64,000 nt of DNA from positions 131,529,251 to 131,593,250 of the forward strand of contig OY726557.1 of the NCBI GenBank assembly GCA_963383645.1, given 5' to 3'. The notes under the pieces were generated by a model. The model was not told the origin of the DNA and made no database searches. It saw nothing but the letters and a program-made list of their open reading frames with translations. Positions within the stretch are counted from its first letter, which is position 1; each line of letters opens with the position of its first letter. This stretch comes from Muscardinus avellanarius. Taxonomy: Eukaryota; Chordata; Mammalia; Rodentia; Gliridae. Shown here piece after piece: positions 36,280-47,719 of the stretch. The position numbers and the translations under genes were made by a program.

Positions 36280-36315
36280 AGACACCATTGCTATGGCTTG
36301 ATCTGGGCGATCTTG

Positions 36316-36331
36316 GGCGCCTTCTTGTGGA
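36316..36331 (-). promoter_or_regulatory. Second CTCF-like motif (minus), weaker
   Basis: GGCGCCTTCTTGTGG matches 12 of 15 core positions and lies 54 bp from the stronger site in the same orientation. Confidence 0.3.
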
Positions 36332-36339
36332 CGTTCTGA

Positions 36340-37850
36340 AGAGGCGCAGAAGTCACCTGGTTATCCCCAGGTCATACCTAATGAGGATGTTCTTGGGTAC
36401 TCCCACCTCTGAAGTCTGAGCGATTCTGTGGGCCACTGTAGGGGAACCCAGCGGAGAAATCAAGACTTTGTAACCGCTTTGGCACAGAGGATCAGAGGCA
36501 CAGACGTGACGGGTGGCCAGGCACAGGTAGCCTGGGGGAAACGCCCAGAAAGCTCCTCTAGGTAGCAAACACAGCAATGAAAATGGTTGGTAGAGATGCA
36601 AAGATTTTGGAGAATAGTGAAAAGGAACCTGGGAGAAAAAAGAGGCAGAGGGAAAGGAATGGGGTGTTACTCTGACCTACACTCCTCACTTCCAGGGCTG
36701 AAGGCACAGACAAGGAAGTTTAGGAAGAGCAGGCTGCAGTATGAAAGGCCCTTCCCTGGGAGCTCAGTGGCATTTCCAGTTGCCTTGTTTGAGCCAGTCA
36801 GCCCCCCTAGCTTTCACTGGGCTCAGTCGTGTTATTGGCAAACAATTGGGTGTCCCTGGCTGGGCTCCAGCCCCGGCTCCTGTGTCAGCCGGTTAAGAAT
36901 CTCAGTGTCTTGGGAACGTGAGCTCGACTTGAAATATACTTCCCTGAAAGGCTTATTTTGTTTTGGGACAAGTCTCATACCAATCTGTCCTGCCAAGAAA
37001 TGACTGCTGTTAAACTGTTGGTTTTTGCTGCTGTCAAACACAATCTTATTAGGAGAGCATGAGGCAGTTGCCCTTGAAAGCAGACCGGGAGACACAGCTT
37101 TTGACTGGGTAGGACTTTTCTGGAAGCCTTTGGAGTGTTAAAAACAACAGCAGCAACAGCAGCAAGAACATCTTCTGATGGCCATGGGCAGTATGGCTGA
37201 GCCATTCTCAGTAGGGTACCGAGTCAGATCCCGTGCACCTGCCATGGCCCCATCAGCAATGTTTCAGGTGCTCCGAAAGGCCACCTGAAGACTTGGAGTT
37301 CAAACTATAGTTTAGCATTATGCAAGTGCTTGGGTTACTTCTTTATTGAAATTACAGGGGCTTGCCTAATGTACAAAGGATGGGAAAAATGAAGATAAAT
37401 GTCCTAATAGTATTTGCTCAGAACTAAGTTACTAAATGGACACAGGACCAAATCAGTATGGATTCCTTCTTTTCAGAAATGCCTCTCAAAACACTTGGAA
37501 ATATGAAGGGGTAAAATCCTATGCTGTTGGACTTGTTCTCTGGTTTGATTTTGATTATAATAAAATCATAGTGCAAAAATCATAAAAAATTGATAGCTCA
37601 GAATCTAGTTAAGTGAATTGTCACATCAGACTATGCTCTAGGGACTGTTTATTGTTAGAAGTAAAGAGAGTACCATTTTCTTCTTTTCCCCCTTCTCTGT
37701 GACTCATTTTCCTACTTTGTATGATTAAGGTGTTGATCTACTTTCAAGGTCCTTTGTAGTTCTTTGCAAGGAAGCCTTTCATCATATTGTGGTTGGATGC
37801 ACATCTCATTGTTACACAGAGCAGTTTAGTTCTCGCTTTACAGAGAAATA
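36340..37850. other. No recognisable gene or repeat
   Basis: Unique-looking sequence. A short (CAACAG)n-like run is at 37143-37166. Confidence 0.4.
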
Positions 37851-37990
37851 TCCATCTGTTTGTTCATCCGCTCATCCACTCACTCACAAAGGGTGGGTTC
37901 CCACAGTGCTCCTGGCCCTGTAGGCAGAGCTGTAAGACAAGCTGTGACTAAAGCAAGGCCACGGCCCTTGGTATATTCATTCTTATAGGG
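37850..37990 (-). mobile_element. Probable L2 fragment
   Basis: GTTCATCCGCTCATCCACTC followed by TGGCCCTGTAGGCAGAGCTG, antisense L2-like. Confidence 0.5.
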
Positions 37991-38044
37991 GTTGCACAAT
38001 AATAAATAAAATATGTAAAAATAAATAAAATATGTAAAAATAGA

Positions 38045-38290
38045 TATGGTAACTTGAGGATGTTAGGCTAAGTGAAATAAACTAGGCAGAGAAAGCAAAA
38101 TAAAGTATGACTTTGCTTATATGTGATATCTAAAAAAGTTGAGCTCATGGAAACAGAGTCTAGATGGTCGTTACTAGGGGATAAGGGGTTGAAGATAGGG
38201 GAGATATTGGTCAAAGGGCGTCGAACTTAGTTATATCAGATGAGTAAGTTCAAGATATATATCACACAACATGGTAACTGTAAGCAGGTG
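38045..38290 (+). mobile_element. L1M 3' fragment
   Basis: GTTAGGCTAAGTGAAATAAA, TATGACTTTGCTTATATGTG, TCATGGAAACAGAGTCTAGA, GGTCGTTACTAGGGGATAAG. Confidence 0.85.
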
Positions 38291-38322
38291 GGGTGTGCGC
38301 CAAGAATCAAATGCATGTGAAC

Positions 38323-38402
38323 GGTCTGGTCATGCAGCTCAGTGGTAGAACTGCCTAGCACATGCCAGGCCCTGGGTTCCATATCTAGCACCACAAAAAA
38401 AT
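38323..38402 (+). mobile_element. ID SINE (monomer)
   Basis: GGTCTGGTCATGCAGCTCAG, TGGTAGAACTGCCTAGCACA, GGCCCTGGGTTCCATATCTA with a short A tail: a stand-alone tRNA-derived ID element, unlike the dimeric copies elsewhere in the window. Confidence 0.88.
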
Positions 38403-40150
38403 GCATGCGCAGACACTAGTTGTGAAAGAGCCTCTGGAGACAGAGGGTGGACAGTTAGAGACGCCTGGCTGAGCAGGGTGTTTAATCTGAACCTTGAAGA
38501 TAGGGCCGAGCAAACTTAGAAGAGGTGGACTCTGGTTCAGGAGGGGTGAACAGGGTGACAGGTGGGTATGGCTTGATTGACAAATGAATTTGTTGGAAGC
38601 AAAATGTCTCACTGTAGAGCAACAGGAAGCAAGAGGTGGGAACAGGCTGACCAAGGAGGAAGGGAACAGCCTGACCTCTTTCCAAGGCTGGACAAGAGTT
38701 CTCTTAATCCAAATGATCTTTCTGATAAAATGGTCAGAACTCCATCATGCTATTACTCTAGGAGAGGTTAATGGGCTCTGCTGGAGGCCCCATCTTTTCC
38801 AAGTTAAAGAAACATCTGCCTTCAGGTAAGACAATCCTGCCCCTGGGGATGGGCTGGGAAAGGACGGAAGCTGAACCCTGCCTGAGCAGTCTTTTGTCAT
38901 GTGAACTGCTGCCTGTACCTTCTGCCCTCAGGTGCTGCAAGAACCTCATGACCAGGGATCACCTGTCAACAATGTGACTGGTGCAGAAGTGAGCCTGTCT
39001 ATCCAGCCTGGATATGCCTGTGTCTGCTTCTGGGGTGAAAATGTGTAAGACCCCAATTCCCTAGAACACAGTTTGGAGTCTGGAGCATTAGACCACCCAT
39101 CCACTAAAAGCCCGGGTGTGGAATCCTCCCAGGAGTGATTCTGGGCCATTCCTGCCAGGAGCACGCTGGTGCCCGCCTGCTGCCACTGTCTATGAGATAA
39201 TGTCTCTCCATTTTGGGATGGTGACATAGTTACATCAGACCTCAACGGCCAGTGGTCACATTCCAGACCTGAGACCAGTGTGACAGCAGAGAAGCATGAG
39301 CCGTGAGGGACATTCTCAGGCTCAAAAATCACAAACCCGACAGGGAAAGGAACTTGATCAGAAAATAACAACATTTGGGTTATTTTAATGCCTAGATTTG
39401 AGCTGCCCTTTAAGAAAAGCCCCTTCTGTCACTGGGCTTTCGTGTCAAGTAACCCTGACAGATGACTTTTACTTGTTTGTAACTGTAGAAGAAGGTCATG
39501 TTTGGTTCTGGCACACCACATGGGGTAAAGACTGGTGAGAGAGTGTACCTCATTCAGGCCTGTCTGTGTGTGCACACGGTGCAGGTCAACACTGGGCTGG
39601 GATCAGGTTCTAAGGCTTGGTAGTAGATGATCTGATGTGAGCTCAGATCCCTCCTCTGGTCAGGCACTCAGGTGCTGAAAGCATCTAGGTGAATTCTTTG
39701 CTCACCCAGAAATTGCAACTAAGAAGTAGGGATGGCTATTAATCACCCTGAGAGTTCAGAAGTCCTTCACACAATCTATTCATGAATTCAGAAATATTTC
39801 TGTACTTACTATTTTCTGAGAATTTCCTTAAGTGCCACAGAGAGTAGAAACCAATATTCAAGATAGTCTGCATTCTCTTGAAGGTATGTGAAGACTTGTA
39901 TTCGGGGGCTATAAATGGTCAAATATTCAGAGTCTGGTATTCAGAATAACCCAGTGGGTATATCACCTGAGGAAAAATCTAGAGGTAATAGTAAGCATGT
40001 GCACATAGTAGTGAGTCATGTCACCTTAAGCATTTTCATCTTCTAAAACCAAAGGAGAATGCCTTTGCTCCAGAGAAGTGAGAAAATATCTATTTTTGAG
40101 CTGACAGTAATATTGGAAGATATTGCTGGGCTTATACATTTTAAAAACTA
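38403..40150. other. Mostly unrecognised sequence
   Basis: 38403-38560 and 39775-39960 have weak antisense L2 flavour (AATCTGAACCTTGAAGATAG; GAAATATTTCTGTACTTACT). The remainder holds overlapping short open frames without support. Confidence 0.4.
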
Positions 40151-40179
40151 AATCCTATAGAAGAGCAAACAAGACAACC

Positions 40180-40406
40180 TAAATGAGGGGATGGGAGGGG
40201 GGGAAGAAGGAAATTCTCTAAAGTACACAATGTACTTAAACATATCAAAGTCAACCACTAAGCCAAGCATGGGAAGGAAGGATGGGGAGGGAATGGGGTG
40301 GGAATTGGGTAGGGGCTAAATGGACATGCACATGTATGTTCACACAAGTTTCTTACCCCATTATTATGTATGAATACAATGCACCAATAAAAAAATTTTT
40401 TAAAAA
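40180..40406 (+). mobile_element. L1-like 3'-terminal module, copy 2
   Basis: GGAAATTCTCTAAAGTACAC, ACATATCAAAGTCAACCACT, GGGGAGGGAATGGGGTGGGA and ATACAATGCACCAATAAAAA are collinear with copy 1 at 2430-2960. A SINE sits in its A-rich tail. Confidence 0.85.
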
Positions 40407-40572
40407 GCTGGGCGTGGTGGCACACGCTTGTAATCCCCATGCTTGGAGGCGGAGACAGGAGGATCATGTAGGTTCGAAGCCAGTCACACTGGCTTAAGAG
40501 ACCCTGTTTCCAAATAAAAATATAAAAAATAGGTCTGGGAGTAGAAGGGATTTCAGGAACCCCAGTACCACA

Positions 40573-40607
<35 letters not shown>

Positions 40608-40610
40608 AAA
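40407..40610 (+). mobile_element. B1-dID SINE
   Basis: GCTGGGCGTGGTGGCACACG start, perfect B-box-like GGTTCGAAGCC, short ID half ending TTTCAGGAACCCCAGTACC, (CA)n then long A tail. Confidence 0.94.
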
Positions 40611-40721
40611 TTCAGAGGGATGACAGCCTATCCAGCGCCATGGAAAGCAGCATGGTTTAAATGAATGGAGAGCCAGGAATCCTTAGTGCTAAACCTACTG
40701 AGCAGAAAGAGCTTGGGTGAA

Positions 40722-40950
40722 TTTTTTTTCTTTTTTTTTTTTTTTTTTTTTGTGTGTGTGGTACTGGGGATGGAACCCAGGGACGTTCTACCTTTAGGCT
40801 ATACTCCCAGACCTATTTTATATTTTATTTGTAAACAGGGTCTCACTACATTGCTAAAAGTCTCACTAAGTAGGTGAGGCTTTCTTCGAACCTGTGTGAT
40901 CCTCCTGTCTCAGCCTCCCAAGTTCTGGGATTAGAAACGTGCACCCAGCT
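40722..40950 (-). mobile_element. B1-dID SINE
   Basis: T-run, GTACTGGGGATGGAACCCAG, CTCCTGTCTCAGCCTCCCAA, ending CACCCAGCT. TTGAATTTTT-like words flank it. Confidence 0.93.
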
Positions 40951-41039
40951 TGAATTTTTCACTCTAACACTGAAAGCCTGGTTTCCCATCTATTTATTAA
41001 GGAAGATATTGGTGTAGGGTTGTGAAGCATCACTAAGCT

Positions 41040-41275
41040 GGGAGCTGGAGGACCCAACTTCTAGTCCTGGCTTTGCCAACAGTAATGACAAATGCGTATT
41101 ATGTACCATGTGCTAGAAGTTGGCCTTAAATGCCTTAATATAGCCCCCTTTCCTGCCTCATCTCTCAGGTAAGCCCCATTCTTATTCTGATTTAATGGAT
41201 GAGGTGACTAAGGCACAGAGGTTTCATACCATTTACACATGGACACAGAGCTGCACACTGTCAGAGCTACAGTTC
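41040..41275 (+). mobile_element. MIR-type repeats
   Basis: GGAGCTGGAGGACCCAACTT, CCATGTGCTAGAAGTTGGCC, GAGGTGACTAAGGCACAGAG and GGACACAGAGCTGCACACTG; probably two overlapping old elements. Confidence 0.6.
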
Positions 41276-43225
41276 TACCTGGCTGGCTGTCCACAGAGCC
41301 CATCATCCTCATGTGGTGGCCTTCCAGTGCAATGGGAGAGGGAGAGTGGACCAAAGCCAAACTCTCTGCATTCCTCTCTAGCAAATGAGACATGAACAAC
41401 TCTCCAGATTACCTTAAAAAGTGATTGTCGTGATCTAAACAGACAAGATCTAAATTCATGTGTAAAATACATTCCTCAGAAAAAATATTAAAAGATAAAA
41501 TGAGATAGCCAATGGAAAGTATCCTGGAAAGTGAAAAATAAAAGCCACTACCCCACTGGGAAAAGACAATTGGGGGTGAATAGGTTTTTACACTCCATGA
41601 AAACTTGAGGGTGGGCTTATTCTTCAAATCTGGATGGCATTCCGAATCCACCTGATTCTGCCAAGTATGAAGAGGGAAAACAGGAGGTCAGAGAAAGCTC
41701 AGGCCATTCCTGTCAGGAAGAGTATCTCATTGCTGGTTTCCATTTCTCCCATGTCATCAGGCTTCCTTCCTTCTCTAAATTGAGACCCATGTGAAAATGA
41801 AGAAAATATCTACTGAGAGAAAAGTCAAGATGGTATACAAACCATTTATTTTTATAACAAAGATTCAGAGAACATCATCATGGATGCAGAAACTGGCCCA
41901 AACCTGTGAAGTGTCTGCTCTTGAAGGACAATGTCAAGCTGAACAGGGTCTTAGCCACGGTCCTATAAACATCTCTGTATGGAAGACACCAAAGTCCAGG
42001 TGGGTGAAGAGACTAGCACAAGAGCTCTAAGATCCTTCGCTAAAAGCCAGTATCTCTGATATCATGTAACTGTTTATTGGTCCCCATTTCATTGCTTCCC
42101 TTTTGGGGGGTTTTGGGGTAAGTGGGAATTTATTCAAGATCATTATTGTACCACGGTGACAATGAGTTTTGTTATTTTTTTGGCTTACCTCTCAAATGAC
42201 TCCATCTCTGCCTTTGGGTTGCCAGAAGAGTTAAATAGGCCCGATATTTGTGAGTCTCATGGATACTGCCAATCACCTATTTTCCTGTGGCAAGGAGGTA
42301 CTTCTTCATAAGATTGAAATCAACACCCATTTCCATGATAGGAACACATGTGAGCTGACTCAATTACAGCCATAAAATACTAATGGATCCCCAAGGAGCA
42401 AACCTTCCACTCCTCTTCCTTTCTCACACTAGTGACAAAATCCCTAACCTACAACCAGAAAGGAGTCCACACACTTTGGTGTTATTGGCCCTTCTCACTT
42501 TAGCTCAGCACTCCAAATCACACAAAAATGAATAATAATTTTTTTTTAAAAAAAGGCCTTATATCCCAGGAGATTGGGGGTTGAGGGTTTGTCTGGTTAA
42601 GTGGAGAAAAAAACAACACCCTTTTTGAATCCAGAAACCATCAGATTCCTGTGGTGATCAAGAGGCTATTTCACCCCAGCAACCAAGAGGCTACAGCTAG
42701 ATATGTGCTTATGAGGTGGGTCATAGTTAAGAGCTGCCAGCCTGGGGTCTGTTCCTGGGGCCATTTCCACCTCAGATTAGGTAGGCAGCCTCAAAAGCAT
42801 TAGAGGCAGGGGGCTCTTTGGTTACCACGGCAACAGCATGTTTTAGGGCAAGTTTTAGGTGGAGGCTGCTGGAGCTATGACACTCACTCAGGACCCCCGT
42901 CTTCTCAGGTTGAAGTTAAGTGAACTTCCCTCCCTCAGTGTGGTTTTACAGCAGAGAAGAGGTCTAGGGGAGACAAAGGCCTGGGTGCTCTGCTCTCTCT
43001 GGTTTTGTGGAGGGTGTGGGTGGGTTCTATTGTGTCTGTAGGAAGATGGAAAGAAAACTGCCAGATGGTGATGAGGATTTGAAGCCCACCAGAAGGAAAG
43101 AAAAACATTGCTCACTGCAGCAAGAAAGCTGTCAGCTTCATTTATGGATCGAGCAACTGTGTTCAAGCAAAGTCTGTCACGAGCATCACTCGCTTGTGCA
43201 CGGGACACAGGGGCTGGCCAAAGCT
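41276..43225. other. Unique region with an X-box
   Basis: No interspersed repeat recognised over nearly 2 kb. Contains the RFX-like X-box at 42821. Confidence 0.4.
42821..42834. promoter_or_regulatory. RFX X-box motif
   Basis: GTTACCACGGCAAC fits the imperfect palindrome GTNRCC-N(0-3)-RGYAAC with a 2-bp spacer and intact CpG. Confidence 0.5.
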
Positions 43226-43229
43226 CCAG

Positions 43230-43390
43230 AGAATGTGGAGACAAGTGAATTTGTAAGGAGAAAATAGTAAGCCATGGTATAGTACTAGATGCTGGCAAAA
43301 CTAAGGTAAACAAGACGGTCTGCCTGCACACAGTTCATGGTCTTGCAAGGAAGACTGACAGACACAGGGGTGTAGACTTAAGAGCAGGTT
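43230..43390 (-). mobile_element. Probable L2 fragment
   Basis: GTACTAGATGCTGGCAAAAC and ACACAGTTCATGGTCTTGCA resemble antisense L2. Confidence 0.5.
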
Positions 43391-43806
43391 ACATGCAAAC
43401 TCCTTACATGTCGTTCAGTGAAAACAGCTGTGCACATTTCAAAAAACTTGTGCTGACTCCAACTTAAGATAAACTTGTATAATTGCATTTTATTTTAAAA
43501 TAAACTTTTTTATTACGTATTATGTATAGTGCAGGTAGGTAGCAGGCACATAGAACTATGGATAGATGCAATTAAGAATAATGTTTCACTTGTGCACATC
43601 ATTTTCCCATCTGAGTTCTAATTATTCAGTATTTTTTCAACAGTCTTCAGAAGGTTTCTCTAGGAAGCTGAATTCGATTTGGGGAGAAGTAGTTTTATCC
43701 GTGTTTCAAAAGGCTATGTTATATTTTCCAATGTCTGATGTGTTTTTACAACAATATTTTTCCACAGGAAACTCAATAAATCCCTAAATCATCTGAATCT
43801 AAGAAT

Positions 43807-43905
43807 GTATTTATTTATGGTACATTGTAGTTATTTTTTATTGGTGCATGTTAATGGGGGAAAAGATGGTAGAGGCATACATGCACACATCACTCATTTA
43901 GCCCT
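43807..43905 (-). mobile_element. L1-like 3'-terminal module, copy 3 (5'-truncated)
   Basis: In reverse it reads GGGCTAAATGAGTGATGTGT, TGCCTCTACCATCTTTTCCC and ATGCACCAATAAAAAATAAC, matching copy 1. Flanked by TCTGAATCTAAGAAT at 43792-43806 and 43906-43920, a 15-bp target-site duplication. Confidence 0.92.
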
Positions 43906-44270
43906 TCTGAATCTAAGAATTTAGAATTTCCAGACAGCTAAACATTCTAGTCATGTCAATACTGTACAACATGTAAACAATTTATTAAAATATTTAACAT
44001 CAGTTTTGATGGCTATCCTAATTTCAGATGGAAACATTCAGCTAGCATTCACACAGAATACCAAATGTGGAGTTAAGTACAAGAAATACTTACATTTAAG
44101 GCACCCACATAATGCTAAGTTGATGTCCCTACAAATAAAACTATCAAAAAGACAAACTAGTGGGGTGGCCAAGTTACCAGAGAAAACTGATAAGCTGAAA
44201 TAAAACTAGAGATAAAAAATGATTTTGGATCTGTGCATAAAATAGAGAAATGATAAAAATATAAAGAGGG

Positions 44271-44278
44271 TTTGTGTG

Positions 44279-44337
<59 letters not shown>

Positions 44338-44526
44338 TACTGGGGGTAGAACCCAGGGGCATTCTACCTCTGAGCTACACCCTCTGCCTTATTTTTTCTT
44401 CTTTATTTTGAAACAGGGTCTAAGTTGCGGAGATTTACTAACTAGCTGAGGTTGTCCGCGAACCACGATCCTCCTGTCTCAGCTCCCAAATGCTGGGATT
44501 ACAAGAGTGCGCCACCACATCCGGCT
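44271..44526 (-). mobile_element. B1-dID SINE with (TG)n tail
   Basis: (TG)n at 44271-44336, then GTACTGGGGGTAGAACCCAG and GATTACAAGAGTGCGCCACC. ATAAAGAG flanks on both sides (44261-44268, 44527-44534). Confidence 0.95.
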
Positions 44527-44534
44527 ATAAAGAG

Positions 44535-45687
44535 TTTTAAAAGTCTTCTTTCTTGCAATTTTCTTTTCTTTTCTTTTTTAAAGAAAAGGATTTCAGTAAT
44601 AAACATGGAGAAGCAATTGGGTGAGGAACACTATTGGGTCAAAGACAGCTGCTATGAAATGACTAGATGTGGAAGGTTTCTATCACTTGGAAAAAAAATC
44701 CATAGAAACCCTTATCCTCGGGTCATTCCACTCCAACAGTAGGCATTCTTCCATATCCCAAACCTCAAGATTCAGAGCTTACTGAAACACAACTGTCTCA
44801 ATCCTCTCCAGACTGCTAAAAGGGGCACATAATCCTGCTCCTGCAAGCAGAAAGGCCACAGATATTATTGCTCTATCTAGATGGGTACACTGACTCCCCT
44901 CCGATCTGTGCACTTGAGCTCTTGACCTGTCAATGGCACGCGCCTCTCGCAAGGCACACACTCGTACATGGGGATGACTTCAGATTCAGACACTGTAATA
45001 ACAGATTTCTCTAGCTCATCCAAACAGATCCAACTGAAAAAGGAACCATTTTAGGTCTTCACCCACAGGCAAGACATACCAAATTGTCTGGGATAGATCT
45101 GGTATTAATTATCCAGTGCTCTCTACTGGAATAAGTGGTTAATCCCAAGGAGGTTTACTCTGGAGACTGACCAACCTGCCCCAGGGTGGATACAGAACGA
45201 ATCTTGGCTCCCAAGACTGTTCCACATCATATGTTGTGCAAATGTGCACTGGCACAAGGCATGGACTTCATTCCACAGCAGATGCGATTCTTCTTACACA
45301 GGGGTCCCCTAAACTAACAGACAGGCCAAGCACTGAGTTCTCTAGAGATTCTCCTTTTTATACACTGAATTAGTTTCTATTCTCAGATTGCACTTTCTCC
45401 TCCTTTGTTTCTTTACCTCTCATCTTTCCCATCATGGATTGAGGCTTCTTCTTCAGACTCAGAAACAACAGGTGATTGTATCCTCATGAGGCCACTGTGC
45501 CGTGAATTCTTGTATCCATTCCTATGGCAGCTGCTTGTTTGGATCTATTTGGTTTGTGCAAATAGTTGCAGCTGCACATGTGCTGGGAACACAGTAAATT
45601 CCCTGTATGAGGGAGGATGTTATGCTATCTCTTCTTTTCTGCAAACTCCAACATTGAAGAATTTTCCTTGTGGTACCTTAGACACAG
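44535..45687. other. No recognisable gene or repeat
   Basis: Unique-looking sequence; nothing identifiable. Confidence 0.4.
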
Positions 45688-45700
45688 CTTAAACAAACTA

Positions 45701-45904
45701 TTTTTTTTTGGGGGGGTGTGGAACCCAGAGGCTTTCTACCTCTGAACTATACTCCCAGACCAATTTTTATGTTTTATTTGGAAACAGGGTCTCACTAAGT
45801 TGCTGAGAGCCTCACTAAGTAGCTGAGGCTGGCTTCGAACCTGTGCGATCCTGTCTCAGCCTCCCAAGCACGGGGATTACAAGCGTGTGCCACCACGCCC
45901 GGCT
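45701..45904 (-). mobile_element. B1-dID SINE, young
   Basis: T-run, CCAGAGGCTTTCTACCTCTG, GATTACAAGCGTGTGCCACC, CGCCCGGCT. Flanked by CTTAAACAAACTATTTT on both sides. Confidence 0.95.
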
Positions 45905-45921
45905 CTTAAACAAACTATTTT

Positions 45922-46489
45922 AAAAGACATGAAGTACAGAATTTGAAACTTGGGACCAAAGTAACTCAAGGCTAACTTTAAGAAATTCCGATAGCAGGTG
46001 GAAAAGAAACTTGTCTTTATTTTCTCATGACAGAAATTGTATTAATTATAGATTTGTGTCTGAAGAAGAAAGGAGTTGAGATTATTTTCTTTAGGCAGAT
46101 ATTTTTTTCCTGATTCCAAAGAAATGAAAAGTAGAAACAGTTGAGGAGTACACTGTGGAATCAGCAGGGATGTTGGTTATTTTTATGACTGGATGATTTT
46201 TACAAATCACTTCAAATTAGGACCCTTTTTTTAAAAAAAAAAAGCTTTTCTTTTAAACCTTATGGTCAATAGTTCTGATATAAAACTGTGTGGACTCTAG
46301 CATAGGAAATAAAAGAACAAACTTCTTTCATCTGATATTTACTGCTGAATGAAGGTAAAAGGTCCTCAAAAGGAAATTTTTCCACTGCACCATCCCTGTC
46401 TCCACCTTATATCTCTAGAAAATTCTATCATTAGCTTTATTTACATATTTACCTCTTAATGTTAATATGCATAATCTTTAAGTAAATAT
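45922..46489. other. No recognisable gene or repeat
   Basis: AT-rich sequence; nothing identifiable. Confidence 0.4.
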
Positions 46490-46626
46490 CAGTATTTATT
46501 TTGTACCTATTATGCACTGGATATATACATACACAAAGGTTGGGAAATGGGGAGGCATAAGGAGAATAAAAGAGGTACAAGATTTTTTGTTGCTTTCAAA
46601 GAATTGTAAATTCTTAGGGGAGACCG

Positions 46627-46685
<59 letters not shown>

Positions 46686-46870
46686 ACACACACCCTACTC
46701 AAGAGGCAGTATAAATAAGGAGGAGGAGAGAGTTTGGTTGGAAGTCAGATAGTGCTTTATGGAGAAGGTGGAATTTGACTGGGTTCTGACAGGTAGAGGG
46801 CCCCACCTGCCAAGCTGGAAGAGGCAAAGCAATCTACCTGGTGAAACCATGGGCCAAATGTCAGAAGGAA
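46490..46870 (-). mobile_element. L2 fragment interrupted by (CA)n
   Basis: CAGTATTTATTTTGTACCTA, CTTTCAAAGAATTGTAAATT and, past the CA run, ATGGAGAAGGTGGAATTTGA are antisense L2-like. Confidence 0.6.
46629..46693. repeat. (CA)n microsatellite
   Basis: About 32 CA units with one TA interruption. Confidence 0.97.
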
Positions 46871-47096
46871 GAGGCAGAATGCAAATTCCTAAAAGTCTAT
46901 AAGACTTTTTTTTTTTAACCTAACCTCCTGCCTTAATCATCACTATAATAGATTCTATCCTCAACAAGCCCTACTGCCAAACAAGTCCAGGTGATTCCTA
47001 GTGACTCACTAAGCCTTAATGAATGATGCCTTCATTATTCTTGAAAGAATCCTGTGCATTTCTTGATACTAGAAGGCAAACTTTCAGCTGAGCGTG

Positions 47097-47287
47097 GTGG
47101 CACATGCCTTTAGTACTTGGGAAACTGAGACAGGAGGATAAGGGTTCAAAGTCAGCTTCAGCTACTTAGTGAGGCCTTCTGCAACTTAGTGAGACCCTGT
47201 TTCAAAATAAAGAATAAGAAAATCAGGCTGGGGATGTGGTTCGAAGGTAGAATCCCTCTGGATTCAATCCCAGCATTGGGGGGTGGG
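47097..47287 (+). mobile_element. B1-dID SINE
   Basis: GCTGAGCGTGGTGGCACATG start, GGCTGGGGATGTGGTTCGAA ID half. Flanked by AGGCAAACTTTCA (47084-47096, 47288-47300). The B1 half has a deletion in the TAATCCCAG region. Confidence 0.95.
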
Positions 47288-47471
47288 AGGCAAACTTTCA
47301 ATACAGCCATATGCATCTGCAAAGGAACTGGACTGCTATCGTTTTATTGAATTTGGACAATGCCATATGATATTTGTAAAGAAAATGAACTCCAAAAGGG
47401 TGTCCTCTCTTACTAAGATGTATTCTCTCTAGTGGCAAGATGAAATGCCTGTATTCTCTCACAGCTAATAT

Positions 47472-47707
47472 ACATATACATACATATATATATATATATA
47501 TATTTTTTTTTTTTTGGGGGGGGTGGTACTGTGGTTCCTGGAAGCCCTTCTACCTCCAGGCTACACTCCCAGACTTATTTTATATTTTTTTTATTTGGAA
47601 ACAGGGTCTCCTAAGCCAGCACGCGCGGCTGGCTTCGAACCTGCGCGATCTTCCTGTCTCCGCCTCCCAAGCGCGGGGATTACAAGCTTGCGCCACCACG
47701 CCCGGCT
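47472..47707 (-). mobile_element. B1-dID SINE, young, with (AT)n tail
   Basis: (AT)n, T-run, GTTCCTGGAAGCCCTTCTAC, GCTGGCTTCGAACCTGCGCG, CGCCCGGCT. TCACAGCTAATAT occurs on both sides. Confidence 0.95.
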
Positions 47708-47719
47708 CACAGCTAATAT

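Noticed and set aside
38323..38402. tRNA-like sequence
   Set aside because: It is an ID SINE derived from a tRNA, with an A tail and no complete cloverleaf; not a tRNA gene.
44174..44362. His/Thr repeat peptides over (TG)n and (CA)n tracts (also 46496, 48482, 50960)
   Set aside because: Pure microsatellite translation.
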